Below, piece by piece: positions 1 through 15,022 of a DNA stretch of 64,000 bases. A model generated the notes under the pieces. The model made no database searches and was not told where the DNA came from. It was given only the letters and a program-made list of their open reading frames with translations. The translations under genes and the position numbers were made by a program. The stretch comes from Odontocerum albicorne (lineage: Eukaryota; Arthropoda; Insecta; Trichoptera; Odontoceridae): positions 37,689,994 through 37,753,993 of the forward strand of contig OX463848.1 of assembly GCA_949825065.1 (NCBI GenBank), in the 5' to 3' direction. The first letter of the stretch is position 1; every line of letters starts with the position of its first letter.

Positions 1-3000
1 AATTAGACGTTTAGAATGAAAAACATGAAAACTCGTAGAACAAATAATAATTTTGTAGTGCTTTTCTCTACATATATTCGTCATTTTAGTAGCCTATGGC
101 AGTTTTTCGAGTGAAAAGTATGAAGTTTCCGTTGATTATCAATAAACGGTCCTACATATATTGAAGATTTTGACGTCTTGTATTATAATTGACGCAAATG
201 CCTTTCTATCACACATTTGTCATGATTCATTGATAATCCTTACATTTTTGTACGAAAGTGGAAGATTTATTGGTAAATAGTAGTAAAATTCATTAAAACT
301 GAAAAATATTCATGCAAGAGATTGAAATATCTCAAAATTAGACGTTTAGAATGAAAAACGAGAAAACTCATTGAACAAATAATTCTTCTGTAGTACTTTT
401 CTACGTATCTTCGTCATTTTAGTAGCTAATGGCAGTTTTTCGAGTGAAAAGTATGAAGTTTCCACCGATTATTGTATTAACAAATGGTTCTTCGTTTACA
501 GAAGGTTTTGACGTTTTGTATTATAATTGACGCAAATGCGTTTCTATGACACATTTATCATGATTCATCGATAATCCTTACATTATTGTACAAAAGTGGC
601 AGATTTGTTGGTAAAAAGTAGTGAAATTCATTCGAACTGAAAAATATTGATGCAAAATATTGAAATATCTCAAAATAAGACGTTTAGAATGAAAAACATG
701 AAAACTCGTTGAACAAATAATAATTCTGTAGTGCTTTTCTACATATATTCGTCATTTTAGTAGCTAATGGCAGTTTTTCGAGTGAAAAGTATGAAGTTTC
801 CGCCGATTATTGTATTCACAAATGGTCCTACGTTTAGAGAAGGTTTTGACGTTTTGTAATTATAATTGACGCAAATACGTTTCTATTTGTCATGATTCAT
901 CGACATTCCTCACATTATTGTACGAAAGTGGAAAATTTGTTGGTAAAAAATAGTAAAATTCATTCGAACTGAAAAATATTCATGCAAAAGATTGAAATAT
1001 CTCAAATTACGACGTTTAGAATGAAAAACATGAAAACTCGTAGAACAAATAATAATTCCGTAGTGCTTTTCTACATATATTCGTCATTTCAGTAGCCAAT
1101 GGCAGTTTTTTGAGTGAAAAGTATGAAGTTTCCGTCGATTATTAATAAATGGTCCTACGTGTAACGAAGGCTTTGAAGTTTTGTATCATAATTGACGCAA
1201 ATGCCTTTCTATCACACATTTGTCATAATTCATTGATAATCCTTACATTTTTTTACGAAAGTGGAAGATTTCTTGGTAAATAGTAGTAAAATTCATTAAA
1301 ACTGAAAAATATTCATGCAAGAGATTGAAATATCTCAAAATAAGACGTTTAGAATGAAAAACGAGAAAACTCATTGAACAAATAATTCTTCTGTAGTACT
1401 TTTCTACGTATCTTCGTCATTTTAGTAGCTAATGGCAGTTTTTCGAGTGAAAAGTATGAAGTTTCCGCCGATTATTGTATTAACAAATGGTCCTTCGTTT
1501 ACAGAAGGTTTTGACGTTTTGTATTATAATTGACGCAAATGCGTTTCTATGACACATTTGTCATGATTCATCGATAATCCTTACATTATTGTACAAAAGT
1601 GGCAGATTTGTTTGTAAAAAGTAGTGAAATTCATTCGAACTGAAAAATATTGATGCAAAATATTGAAATATCTCAAAATTAGACGTCTAGAATGAAAAAC
1701 ATGAAAACTCGTAGAACAAATAATAATTCTGAAGTGCTTTTCTACATATATTCGTCATTTTAGTAGCTAATGGCAGTTTTTCGAGTGAAAAGTATGAAGT
1801 TTCCGTCGATTATCAACTAAGGGTCCTACATATATTGAAGGTTTTGACGTCTTGTATTATAATTGACGCAAATGCGTTTCTATCACACATTTGTCATGAT
1901 TCATCGATAATCCTTACATTTTTGTACGAAAGTGGAAGATTTCTTGGTAAAAAGTTGTAAAATTCATTCAAACTGAAAAATATTCATGCAAGAGATTGAA
2001 ATATCTCAAAACTTGACGTTCAGAATGAAAAACACGAAAACTCGTAGAACAAATAATCATTCTGTAGGGGTTTTCTACATATATTCGTCATTTTAGTAGC
2101 CAATGGCAGTTTTTCGAGTGAAAAGTACGAAGTTTCTGTCGAATATTAACAAATGGTCCTACGTATATATAAGGTTTTGACGTTTTGTATAATTATTTAC
2201 GTTTTTGTACGAAAGTGGCAGATTTGTTGGTAAAAAATAGTAAAATTCATTCGAACTGAAAAATATTGATGCAAAATATTGAAATATCTCAAAAGTAGAC
2301 GTTTGGAATGAAAAACATGAAAACTCGTAGAACAAATAATAATTTTGTAGTGCTTTTCTCTACATATATTCGTCATTTTAGTAGCCAATGGCAGTTTTTC
2401 GAGTGGAAAGTATGAAGTTTCCGTCGATGATATTAACGAATGGTCCTACGTTTAACGAAGGCTTTGAAGTTTTGTATCATAATTGACACAAATGCGTTTC
2501 TATCAAACATTTGTCATTATTCATCGATAATCTTTACATTTTGGTAGGAAAGGAGAAAATTTTTGTAAAAAGTAGTAAAATTCATTCAAACTGAAAAATA
2601 TTCATGCAAAATATTGAAATATCTCAAATTAAGACGTTTAGAATGAAAAACATGAAAACTCGTAGAACAAATAATAATTCTGTAGTGCTTTTTTACATAT
2701 ATTCGTCATTTTAGTAGCCAATGGCAGTTTTTCGAGTGAAAAGTATGAAGTTTCCGTCGATTATCAACAAACGGTCCTACATATATTGAAGGTTTTGACG
2801 TCTTGTATTATAATTGACGCAAATGCGTTTCTATCACACATTTGTCATGATTCATCGATAATGCTTACATTTTTGTACGAAAGTGGAAGATTTCTTGGTA
2901 AAAAGTAGTAAAATTTATTAAAACTGAAAAATATTCATGCAAAAGATTGAAATATCTCAAAATTAGACGTTTAGAATGAAAAACATGAAAACTCGTAGAA

Positions 3001-6000
3001 CAAATAATAATTTTGTAGTGCTTTTCTCTACATATATTCGTCATTTTAGTAGCCTATGGCAGTTTTTCGAGTGAAAAGTATGAAGTTTCCGTCGATTATC
3101 AATAAACGGTCCTACATATATTGAAGATTTTGACGTCTTGTATTATAATTGACGCAAATGCCTTTCTATCACACATTTGTCATGATTCATTGATAATCCT
3201 TACATTTTTGTACGAAAGTGGAAGATTTATTGGTAAATAGTAGTAAAATTCATTAAAACTGAAAAATATTCATGCAAGAGATTGAAATATCTCAAAATTA
3301 GACGTTTAGAATGAAAAACGAGAAAACTCATTGAACAAATAATTCTTCTGTAGTACTTTTCTACGTATCTTCGTCATTTTAGTAGCTAATGGCAGTTTTT
3401 CGAGTGAAAAGTATGAAGTTTCCACCGATTATTGTATTAACAAATGGTTCTTCGTTTACAGAAGGTTTTGACGTTTTGTATTATAATTGACGCAAATGCG
3501 TTTCTATTTGTCATGATTCATCGACATTCCTCACATTATTGTACGAAAGTGGAAAATTTGTTGGTAAAAAATAGTAAAATTCATTCGAACTGAAAAATAT
3601 TCATGCAAAAGATTGAAATATCTCAAATTACGACGTTTAGAATGAAAAACATGAAAACTCGTAGAACAAATAATAATTCCGTAGTGCTTTTCTACATATA
3701 TTCGTCATTTCAGTAGCCAATGGCAGTTTTTTGAGTGAAAAGTATGAAGTTTCCGTCGATTATTAATAAATGGTCCTACGTGTAACGAAGGCTTTGAAGT
3801 TTTGTATCATAATTGACGCAAATGCCTTTCTATCACACATTTGTCATAATTCATTGATAATCCTTACATTTTTTTACGAAAGTGGAAGATTTCTTGGTAA
3901 ATAGTAGTAAAATTCATTAAAACTGAAAAATATTCATGCAAGAGATTGAAATATCTCAAAATAAGACGTTTAGAATGAAAAACGAGAAAACTCATTGAAC
4001 AAATAATTCTTCTGTAGTACTTTTCTACGTATCTTCGTCATTTTAGTAGCTAATGGCAGTTTTTCGAGTGAAAAGTATGAAGTTTCCGCCGATTATTGTA
4101 TTAACAAATGGTCCTTCGTTTACAGAAGGTTTTGACGTTTTGTATTATAATTGACGCAAATGCGTTTCTATGACACATTTGTCATGATTCATCGATAATC
4201 CTTACATTATTGTACAAAAGTGGCAGATTTGTTTGTAAAAAGTAGTGAAATTCATTCGAACTGAAAAATATTGATGCAAAATATTGAAATATCTCAAAAT
4301 TAGACGTCTAGAATGAAAAACATGAAAACTCGTAGAACAAATAATAATTCTGAAGTGCTTTTCTACATATATTCGTCATTTTAGTAGCTAATGGCAGTTT
4401 TTCGAGTGAAAAGTATGAAGTTTCCGTCGATTATCAACTAAGGGTCCTACATATATTGAAGGTTTTGACGTCTTGTATTATAATTGACGCAAATGCGTTT
4501 CTATCACACATTTGTCATGATTCATCGATAATCCTTACATTTTTGTACGAAAGTGGAAGATTTCTTGGTAAAAAGTTGTAAAATTCATTCAAACTGAAAA
4601 ATATTCATGCAAGAGATTGAAATATCTCAAAACTTGACGTTCAGAATGAAAAACACGAAAACTCGTAGAACAAATAATCATTCTGTAGGGGTTTTCTACA
4701 TATATTCGTCATTTTAGTAGCCAATGGCAGTTTTTCGAGTGAAAAGTACGAAGTTTCTGTCGAATATTAACAAATGGTCCTACGTATATATAAGGTTTTG
4801 ACGTTTTGTATAATTATTTACGTTTTTGTACGAAAGTGGCAGATTTGTTGGTAAAAAATAGTAAAATTCATTCGAACTGAAAAATATTGATGCAAAATAT
4901 TGAAATATCTCAAAAGTAGACGTTTGGAATGAAAAACATGAAAACTCGTAGAACAAATAAAAATTTTGTAGTGCTTTTCCCTACATATATTCGTCATTTT
5001 AGTAGCCAATGGCAGTTTTTCGAGTGGAAAGTATGAAGTTTCCGTCGATGATATTAACGAATGGTCCTACGTTTAACGAAGGCTTTGAAGTTTTGTATCA
5101 TAATTGACACAAATGCGTTTCTATCAAACATTTGTCATTATTCATCGATAATCTTTACATTTTGGTAGGAAAGGAGAAAATTTTTGTAAAAAGTAGTAAA
5201 ATTCATTCAAACTGAAAAATATTCATGCAAAATATTGAAATATCTCAAATTAAGACGTTTAGAATGAAAAACATGAAAACTCGTAGAACAAATAATAATT
5301 CTGTAGTGCTTTTTTACATATATTCGTCATTTTAGTAGCCAATGGCAGTTTTTCGAGTGAAAAGTATGAAGTTTCCGTCGATTATCAACAAACGGTCCTA
5401 CATATATTGAAGGTTTTGACGTCTTGTATTATAATTGACGCAAATGCGTTTCTATCACACATTTGTCATGATTCATCGATAATGCCTACATTTTTGTACG
5501 AAAGTGGAAGATTTCTTGGTAAAAAGTAGTAAAATTTATTAAAACTGAAAAATATTCATGCAAAAGATTGAAATATCTCAAAATTAGACGTTTAGAATGA
5601 AAAACATGAAAACTCGTAGAACAAATAATAATTTTGTAGTGCTTTTCTCTACATATATTCGTCATTTTAGTAGCCTATGGCAGTTTTTCGAGTGAAAAGT
5701 ATGAAGTTTCCGTCGATTATCAATAAACGGTCCTACATATATTGAAGATTTTGACGTCTTGTATTATAATTGACGCAAATGCCTTTCTATCACACATTTG
5801 TCATGATTCATTGATAATCCTTACATTTTTGTACGAAAGTGGAAGATTTCTTGGTAAATAGTAGTAAAATTCATTAAAACTGAAAAATATTCATGCAAGA
5901 GATTGAAATATCTCAAAATTAGACGTTTAGAATGAAAAACGAGAAAACTCATTGAACAAATTATTCTTCTGTAGTACTTTTCTACGTATTTTCGTCATTT

Positions 6001-9000
6001 TAGTAGCTTATGGCAGTTTTTCGAGTGAAAAGTATGAAGTTTCCACCGATTATTGTATTAACAAATGGTTCTTCGTTTACAGAAGGTTTTGACGTTTTGT
6101 ATTATAATTGACGCAAATGCGTTTCTATGACACATTTATCATGATTCATCGATAATCCTTACATTATTGTACAAAAGTGGCAGATTTGTTGGTAAAAAGT
6201 AGTGAAATTCATTCGAACTGAAAAATATTGATGCAAAATATTGAAATATCTCAAAATGAGACGTTTAGAATGAAAAACATGAAAACTCGTTGAACAAATA
6301 ATAATTCTGTAGTGCTTTTCTACATATATTCGTCATTTTAGTAGCTAATGGCAGTTTTTCGAGTGAAAAGTATGAAGTTTCCGTCGATTATCAACTAACG
6401 GTCCTACATATATTGAAGGTTTTGACGTCTTGTATTAAAATTGACGCAAATGCGTTTCTTTCACACATTTGTCATGATTCATCGATAATCCTTACATTTT
6501 TGTACGAAAGTGGAAGATTTCTTGGTAAAAAGTTGTAAAATTCATTCAAACTGAAAAATATTCATGCAAGAGATTGAAATATCTCAAAACTTGACGTTCA
6601 GAATGAAAAACACGAAAACTCGTAGGACAAATAATCATTCTGTAGGGGTTTTCTACATATATTCGTCATTTTAGTAGCCAATGGCAGTTTTTCGAGTGAA
6701 AAGTACGAAGTTTCTGTCGAATATTAACAAATGGTCCTACGTATATATAAGGTTTTGACGTTTTGTATAATTATTTACGTTTTTGTACGAAAGTGGCAGA
6801 TTTGTTGGTAAAAAATAGTAAAATTCATTCGAACTGAAAAATATTGATGCAAAATATTGAAATATCTCAAAAGTAGACGTTTGGAATGAAAAACATGAAA
6901 ACTCGTTGAACAAATAATAATTCTGTAGTGCTTTTCTCTACATATATTCGTCATTTTAGTAGCCAATGGCAGTTTTTCGAGTGGAAAGTATGAAGTTCCC
7001 GTCGATGATATTAACGAATGGTCCTACGTTTAACGAAGGCTTTGAAGTTTTGTATCATAATTGACACAAATGCGTTTCTATCAAACATTTGTCATTATTC
7101 ATCGATAATCTTTACATTTTGGTAGGAAAGGAGAAAATTTTTGTAAAAAGTAGTAAAATTCATTCAAACTGAAAAATATTCATGCAAAATATTGAAATAT
7201 CTCAAATTAAGACGTTTAGAATGAAAAACATGAAAACTCGTAGAACAAATAATAATTCTGTAGTGCTTTTTTACATATATTCGTCATTTTAGTAGCCAAT
7301 GGCAGTTTTTCGAGTGAAAAGTATGAAGTTTCCGTCGATTATCAACAAACGGTCCTACATATATTGAAGGTTTTGACGTCTTGTATTATAATTGACGCAA
7401 ATGCGTTTCTATCACACATTTGTCATGATTCATCGATAATGCTTACATTTTTGTACGAAAGTGGAAGATTTCTTGGTAAAAAGTAGTAAAATTTATTAAA
7501 ACTGAAAAATATTCATGCAAAAGATTGAAATATCTCAAAATTAGACGTTTAGAATGAAAAACATGAAAACTCGTAGAACAAATAATAATTTTGTAGTGCT
7601 TTTCTCTACATATATTCGTCATTTTAGTAGCCAATGGCAGTTTTTCGAGTGAAAAGTATGAAGTTTCCGTCGATTATCAACAAACGGTCCTACATATATT
7701 GAAGGTTTTGACGTCTTGTATTATAATTGACGCAAATGCCTTTCTATCACACATTTGTCATGATTCATTGATAATCCTTACATTTTTGTACGAAAGTGGA
7801 AGATTTCTTGGTAAATATTAGTAAAATTCATTAAAACTGAAAAATATTCATGCAAGAGATTGAAATATCTCAAAATTAGACGTTTAGAATGAAAAACGAG
7901 AAAACTCATTGAACAAATAATTCTTCTGTAGTACTTTTCTACGTATCTTCGTCATTTTAGTAGCTAATGGCAGTTTTTCGAGTGAAAAGTATGAAGTTTC
8001 CACCGATTATTGTATTAACAAATGGTTCTTCGTTTACAGAAGGTTTTGACGTTTTGTATTATAATTGACGCAAATGCGTTTCTATGACACATTTATCATG
8101 ATTCATCGATAATCCTTACATTATTGTACAAAAGTGGCAGATTTGTTGGTAAAAAGTAGTGAAATTCATTCGAACTGAAAAATATTGATGCAAAATATTG
8201 AAATATCTCAAAATGAGACGTTTAGAATGAAAACTCGTTGAACAAATAATAATTCTGTATTGCTTTTCTACATATATTCGTCATTTTAGTAGCTAATGGC
8301 AGTTTTTCGAGTGAAAAGTATGAAGTTTCCGTCGATTATCAACTAACGGTCCTACATATATTGAAGGTTTTGACGTCTTGTATTATAATTGACGCAAATG
8401 CGTTTCTATCACACATTTGTCATGATTCATCGATAATCCTTACATTTTTGTATGAAAGTGGAAGATTTCTTGGTAAAAAGTTGTAAAATTCATTCAAACT
8501 GAAAAATATTCATGCAAAAGATTGATACATCTCAAAATTAGACGTTTAGAATGAAAAACGAGAAAACTCGTTGAACAAATAATAGTTTTGCAGTGCTGTT
8601 CTACATATATTCGTCATTTAAGTAGCCAATGGCAGTTTTTCGAGTGAAAAGTATGAAGTTTCCGCCGATTATTGTATTAACAAATGGTCCTACGTTTAGA
8701 GAAGGTTTTGAAGTTTTGTATTAAAATTGACGCAAATGCGTTTCTATGACACATTTGTCATGATTCATCGATATTATTTACATTATATTGTACGAAAGTG
8801 GAAGATTTCTCGGTAAAAAGTTGTAAAATTCATTTAAACTAAAAAATATTCATGCAAGAGATTGAAATATCTCAAAATTTGACGTTCAGAATGAAAAACA
8901 CGAAAACTCGTAGAACAAATAATAATTCTGTAGGGGTTTTCTACATATATTCGTCATTTTAGTAGCCAATGGCAGTTTTTCGAGTGAAAAGTATGAAGTT

Positions 9001-12000
9001 TCCGTCGATGATATTAACGAATGGTCCTACGTTTAACGAAGGCTTTGAAGTTTTGTATCATAATTGACACAAATGCGTTTCTATCAAACATTTGTCATTA
9101 TTCATCGATGATCTTTACATTTTGGTAGGAAAGGAGAAAAATTTTCGTAAAAAGTAGTAAAATTCATTCAAATTGAAAAATATTTAAGCAAAAGATTGAA
9201 ATATCTCAAATTAAGACGTTTAGAATGAAAAACATGAAAACTCGTTGAACAAATAATATTTTTGTAGTGCATTTCTACATATATTCATCATTTAAGTAGC
9301 CAATGGCAGTTTTTCGAGTGAAAAGTATAAAGTTTCCGCCGATTATTGTATTCACAAATGGTCCTACGTTTAGAGAAGGTTTTGACGTTTTGTAATTATA
9401 ATTGACGCAAATACGTTTCTATTTGTCATGATTCATCGACATTCCTCACATTATTGTACGAAAGTGGAAAATTTGTTGGTAAAAAATAGTAAAATTCATT
9501 CGAACTGAAAAATATTCATGCAAAAGATTGAAATATCTCAAATTACGACGTTTAGAATGAAAAACATGAAAACTCGTAGAACAAATAATAATTCCGTAGT
9601 GCTTTTCTACATATATTCGTCATTTCAGTAGCCAATGGCAGTTTTTTGAGTGAAAAGTATGAAGTTTCCGTCGATTATTAATAAATGGTCCTACGTGTAA
9701 CGAAGGCTTTGAAGTTTTGTATCATAATTGACGCAAATGCCTTTCTATCACACATTTGTCATAATTCATTGATAATCCTTACATTTTTTAACGAAAGTGG
9801 AAGATTTCTTGGTAAATAGTAGTAAAATTCATTAAAACTGAAAAATATTCATGCAAGAGATTGAAATATCTCAAAATAAGACGTTTAGAATGAAAAACGA
9901 GAAAACTCATTGAACAAATAATTCTTCTGTAGTACTTTTCTACGTATCTTCGTCATTTTAGTAGCTAATGGCAGTTTTTCGAGTGAAAAGTATGAAGTTT
10001 CCGCCGATTATTGTATTAACAAATGGTCCTTCGTTTACAGAAGGTTTTGACGTTTTGTATTATAATTGACGCAAATGCGTTTCTATGACACATTTGTCAT
10101 GATTCATCGATAATCCTTACATTATTGTACAAAAGTGGCAGATTTGTTTGTAAAAAGTAGTGAAATTCATTCGAACTGAAAAATATTGATGCAAAATATT
10201 GAAATATCTCAAAATTAGACGTCTAGAATGAAAAACATGAAAACTCGTAGAACAAATAATAATTCTGAAGTGCTTTTCTACATATATTCGTCATTTTAGT
10301 AGCTAATGGCAGTTTTTCGAGTGAAAAGTATGAAGTTTCCGTCGATTTTCAACTAAGGGTCCTACATATATTGAAGGTTTTGACGTCTTGTATTATAATT
10401 GACGCAAATGCGTTTCTATCACACATTTGTCATGATTCATCGATAATCCTTACATTTTTGTACGAAAGTGGAAGATTTCTTGGTAAAAAGTTGTAAAATT
10501 CATTCAAACTGAAATATATTCATGCAAGAGATTGAAATATCTCAAAACTTGACGTTCAGAATGAAAAACACGAAAACTCGTAGAACAAATAATAATTCTG
10601 TAGGGGTTTTCTACATATATTCGTCGATGATATTAACGAATGGTCCTACGTTTAACGAAGGCTTTGAAGTTTTGTATCATAATTGACACAAATGCGTTTC
10701 TATCAAACATTTGTCATTATTCATCGATAATCTTTACATTTTGGTAGGAAAGGAGAAAATTTTTGTAAAAAGTAGTAAAATTCATTCAAACTGAAAAATA
10801 TTCATGCAAAATATTGAAATATCTCAAATTAAGACGTTTAGAATGAAAAACATGAAAACTCGTAGAACAAATAATAATTCTGTAGTGCTTTTTTACATAT
10901 ATTCGTCATTTTAGTAGCCAATGGCAGTTTTTCGAGTGAAAAGTATGAAGTTTCCGTCGATTATCAACAAACGGTCCTACATATATTGAAGGTTTTGACG
11001 TCTTGTATTATAATTGACGCAAATGCGTTTCTATCACACATTTGTCATGATTCATCGATAATGCTTACATTTTTGTACGAAAGTGGAAGATTTCTTGGTA
11101 AAAAGTAGTAAAATTTATTAAAACTGAAAAATATTCATGCAAAAGATTGAAATATCTCAAAATTAGACGTTTAGAATGAAAAACATGAAAACTCGTAGAA
11201 CAAATAATAATTTTGTAGTGCTTTTCTCTACATATATTCGTCATTTTAGTAGCCTATGGCAGTTTTTCGAGTGAAAAGTATGAAGTTTCCGTCGATTATC
11301 AATAAACGGTCCTACACATATTGAAGATTTTGACGTCTTGTATTATAATTGACGCAAATGCCGTTCTATCACACATTTGTCATGATTCATTGATAATCCT
11401 TACATTTTTGTACGAAAGTGAAAGATTTCTTGGTAAATAGTAGTAAAATTCATTAAAACTGAAAAATATTCATGCAAGAGATTGAAATATCTCAAAATTA
11501 GACGTTTAGAATGAAAAACGAGAAAACTCATTGAACAAATAATTCTTCTGTAGTACTTTTCTACGTATCTTCGTCATTTTAGTAGCTAATGGCAGTTTTT
11601 CGAGTGAAAAGTATGAAGTTTCCACCGATTATTGTATTAACAAATGGTTCTTCGTTTACAGAAGGTTTTGACGTTTTGTATTATAATTGACGCAAATGCG
11701 TTTCTATGACACATTTATCATGATTCATCGATAATCCTTACATTATTGTACAAAAGTGGCAGATTTGTTGGTAAAAAGTAGTGAAATTCATTCGAACTGA
11801 AAAATATTGATGCAAAATATTGAAATATCTCAAAATTAGACGTTTAGAATGAAAAACATGAAAACTCGTTGAACAAATAATAATTCTGTAGTGCTTTTCG
11901 ACATATATTCGTCATTTTAGTAGCTAATGGCAGTTTTTCGAGTGAAAAGTATGAAGTTTCCGTCGATTATCAACTAACGGTCCTACATATATTGAAGGTT

Positions 12001-14496
12001 TTGACGTCTTGTATTATAATTGACGCAAATGCGTTTCTATCACACATTTGTCATGATTCATCGATAATCCTTACATTTTTGTATGAAAGTGGAAGATTTC
12101 TTGGTAAAAAGTTGTAAAATTCATTCAAACTGAAAAATATTCATGCAAAAGATTGATATATCTCAAAATTAGACGTTTAGAATGAAAAACGAGAAAACTC
12201 GTTGAACAAATAATAGTTTTGCAGTGCTGTTCTACATATATTCGTCATTTAAGTAGCCAATGGCAGTTTTTCGAGTGAAAAGTATGAAGTTTCCGCCGAT
12301 TATTGTATTAACAAATGGTCCTACGTTTAGAGAAGGTTTTGAAGTTTTGTATTTAAATTGACGCAAATGCGTTTCTATGACACATTTGTCATGATTCATC
12401 GATATTATTTACATTATATTGTACGAAAGTGGAAGATTTCTCGGTAAAAAGTTGTAAAATTCATTTAAACTAAAAAATATTCATGCAAGAGATTGAAATA
12501 TCTCAAAATTTGACGTTCAGAATGAAAAACACGAAAACTCGTAGAACAAATAATAATTCTGTAGGGGTTTTCTACATATATTCGTCATTTTAGTAGCCAA
12601 TGGCAGTTTTTCGAGTGAAAAGTATGAAGTTTCCGTCGATGATATTAACGAATGGTCCTACGTTTAACGAAGGCTTTGAAGTTTTGTATCATAATTGACA
12701 CAAATGCGTTTCTATCAAACATTTGTCATTATTCATCGATAATCTTTACATTTTGGTAGGAAAGGAGAAAATTTTTCGTAAAAAGTAGTAAAATTCATTC
12801 AAATTGAAAAATATTTAAGAAAAAGATTGAAATATCTCTAATTAAGACGTTTAGAATGAAAAACATGAAAACTCGTTGAACAAATAATATTTTTGTAGTG
12901 CATTTCTACATATATTCATCATTTAAGTAGCCAATGGCAGTTTTTCGAGTGAAAAGTATAAAGTTTCCGCCGATTATTGTATTCACAAATGGTCCTACGT
13001 TTACAGAAGGTTTTGACGTTTTGTAATTATAATTGACGCAAATACGTTTCTATTTGTCATGATTCATCGACATTCCTCACATTATTGTACGAAAGTGGAA
13101 AATTTGTTGGTAAAAAATAGTAAAATTCATTCGAACTGAAAAATATTCATGCAAAAGATTGAAATATCTCAAATTACGACGTTTAGAATGAAAAACATGA
13201 AAACTCGTAGAACAAATAATAATTCCGTAGTGCTTTTCTACATATATTCGTCATTTCAGTAGCCAATGGCAGTTTTTTGAGTGAAAAGTATGAAGTTTCC
13301 GTCGATTATTAATAAATGGTCCTACGTGTAACGAAGGCTTTGAAGTTTTGTATCATAATTGACGCAAATGCCTTTCTATCACACATTTGTCATAATTCAT
13401 CGATAATCCTTACATTTTTTTACGAAAGTGGAAGATTTCTTGGTAAATAGTAGTAAAATTCATTCAAACTGAAAAATATTCATGCAAAAGATTGATATAT
13501 CTCAAAATTAGACGTTTAGAATGAAAAACGAGAAAACTTGTTGAACAAATAATAGTTTTGCAGTGCTGTTCTACATATATTCATCATTTAAGTAGCCAAT
13601 GGCAGTTTTTCGAGTGAAAAGTATGAAGTTTCCGCCGATTATTGTATTAACAAATGGTCCTACGTTTAGAGAAGGTTTTGAAGTTTTGTATTATAATTGA
13701 CGCAAATGCGTTTCTATGACACATTTGTCAAGATTCATCGACAATCTTTACATTATTTTGTACGAAAGTGGAAGATTTCTCGGTAAAAAGTTGTAAAATT
13801 CATTTAAACTAAAAAATATTCATGCAAGAGATTGAAATATCTCAAAATTTGACGTTCAGAATGAAAAACACGATAACTCGTAGAACAAATAATAATTCTG
13901 TAGGGGTTTTCTACATATATTCGTCATTTTAGTAGCCAATGGCAGTTTTTCGAGTGAAAAGTACGAAGTTTCTGTCGAATATTAACAAATAGTCCTACGT
14001 ATATATAAGGTTTTGACGTTTTGTATTATAATTTACGCAAATGCGTTTCTATCCCACATTTGTCATGATTCTTCGATAATCCTTACATTTTTGTACGATA
14101 GTGGCAGATTTGTTGGTAAAAAATAGTGAAATTCATTCGAACTGAAAAATATTGATGCAAAATATTGAAATATCTCTAAATTAGACGTTTGGAATGAAAA
14201 ACATGAAAACTCGTAGAGCAAATAATAATTTTGTAGTGCTTTTCTCTACATATATTCGTCATTTTAGTAGCCAATGGCAGTTTTTCGAGTGAAAAGTATG
14301 AATTTTCCGTCGATGATATTAACGAATGGTCCTACGTTTAACGAAGGCTTTGAAGTTTTGTATCATAATTGACGCAAATGCGTTTCTATCACACGTTTGT
14401 CATGATTCATCGATAATCCTTACATTTTCGTACGAAAGTGGAAGATTTCTTGGTAAATAGTAGTAAAATTCATTCAAACTGAAAAATATTGATGCA
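1..14496. repeat. ~335-bp satellite array with higher-order structure
   Basis: Tandem monomers can be counted from the recurring word GACGTTTAGAATG: 6, 341, 679, 1011, 1344, 1682, 2015, 2298, 2633, 2966 and so on, giving spacings of 331-339 bp plus a short 283-bp form. Neighbouring monomers differ clearly, but whole blocks recur almost identically at offsets of 2960, 2621, 1957 and 3622 bp (block starts 6, 2966, 5587, 7544, 11166). These are HORs of 9, 8, 6 and 11 monomers. The array begins before the window and stops abruptly at about 14496, mid-monomer, against unique DNA. AT content is about 70%. There is no conserved long reading frame; 60-odd-codon open stretches on the minus strand arise from the short monomer. 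A centromeric or pericentromeric location is an inference from the HOR architecture only. Confidence 0.97.
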
Positions 14497-15022
14497 TATT
14501 TATTTTAAAATGTGTACAAATATCAACTCAAACATTCGAGGTTACCGGTAATATGTAGCCAATGTGAGTCTTAATTTCGAATCTTTAAGTGGCACCTATC
14601 AAATTAGGGACCAGGATCAGATAGGCACATTCAAATAAAATCCGGAAAAACGTATCAATACATACTTAGAACTACGGTGTAGGTAAGAAGAAATAGACGA
14701 CGTCCGAAAAAGAGATTGATTGGTAGGATTCAAAGAAGATATTGGAGAGTGATACTCATCAGTTGAAAGTGGTTCTACGATAGAGCCTCACAAAAGCGAC
14801 TCCACAAATTGGGAGAGAGCCTAGAAGAATAATTATTTGATCTGGGGTGAATCCAGTTTTTAATTGTACAGTATTTATTTTAATTTGTTTATTTTGAAAA
14901 GGTAGTTTCAGTATTACAAAAATAAGCAGAATACTAAGCCTCTATCGTTTTAGTACTTAGAGTAGTTGGAATATGTACTCGTATGTAGATCCAATGGTTT
15001 GCAAAGTAAAGTACGTGTTTCA
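14497..15022 (+). pseudogene. Unique flank with possible LINE C-terminal remnant
   Basis: This is the first non-satellite DNA. On the plus strand around 14690-14835 a decayed frame reads RRPKKRLIGRIQRRYW, then a stop, then YDRASQKRLHKLGESLEE. This is the cadence seen at the very C-terminus of many insect non-LTR reverse transcriptases (a Gly-Arg-Pro-Lys-Lys-type stretch, then a DRxxWRxL-type stretch). The reverse transcriptase core, a poly(A) and target duplications are not visible. The rest of the span shows nothing recognisable. Confidence 0.35.

Noticed and set aside
2197..7634. Four nearly identical 63-residue minus-strand open frames in the satellite
   Set aside because: They recur because satellite monomers recur and exist only in a few monomer versions. 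They lack start context and protein-like composition.
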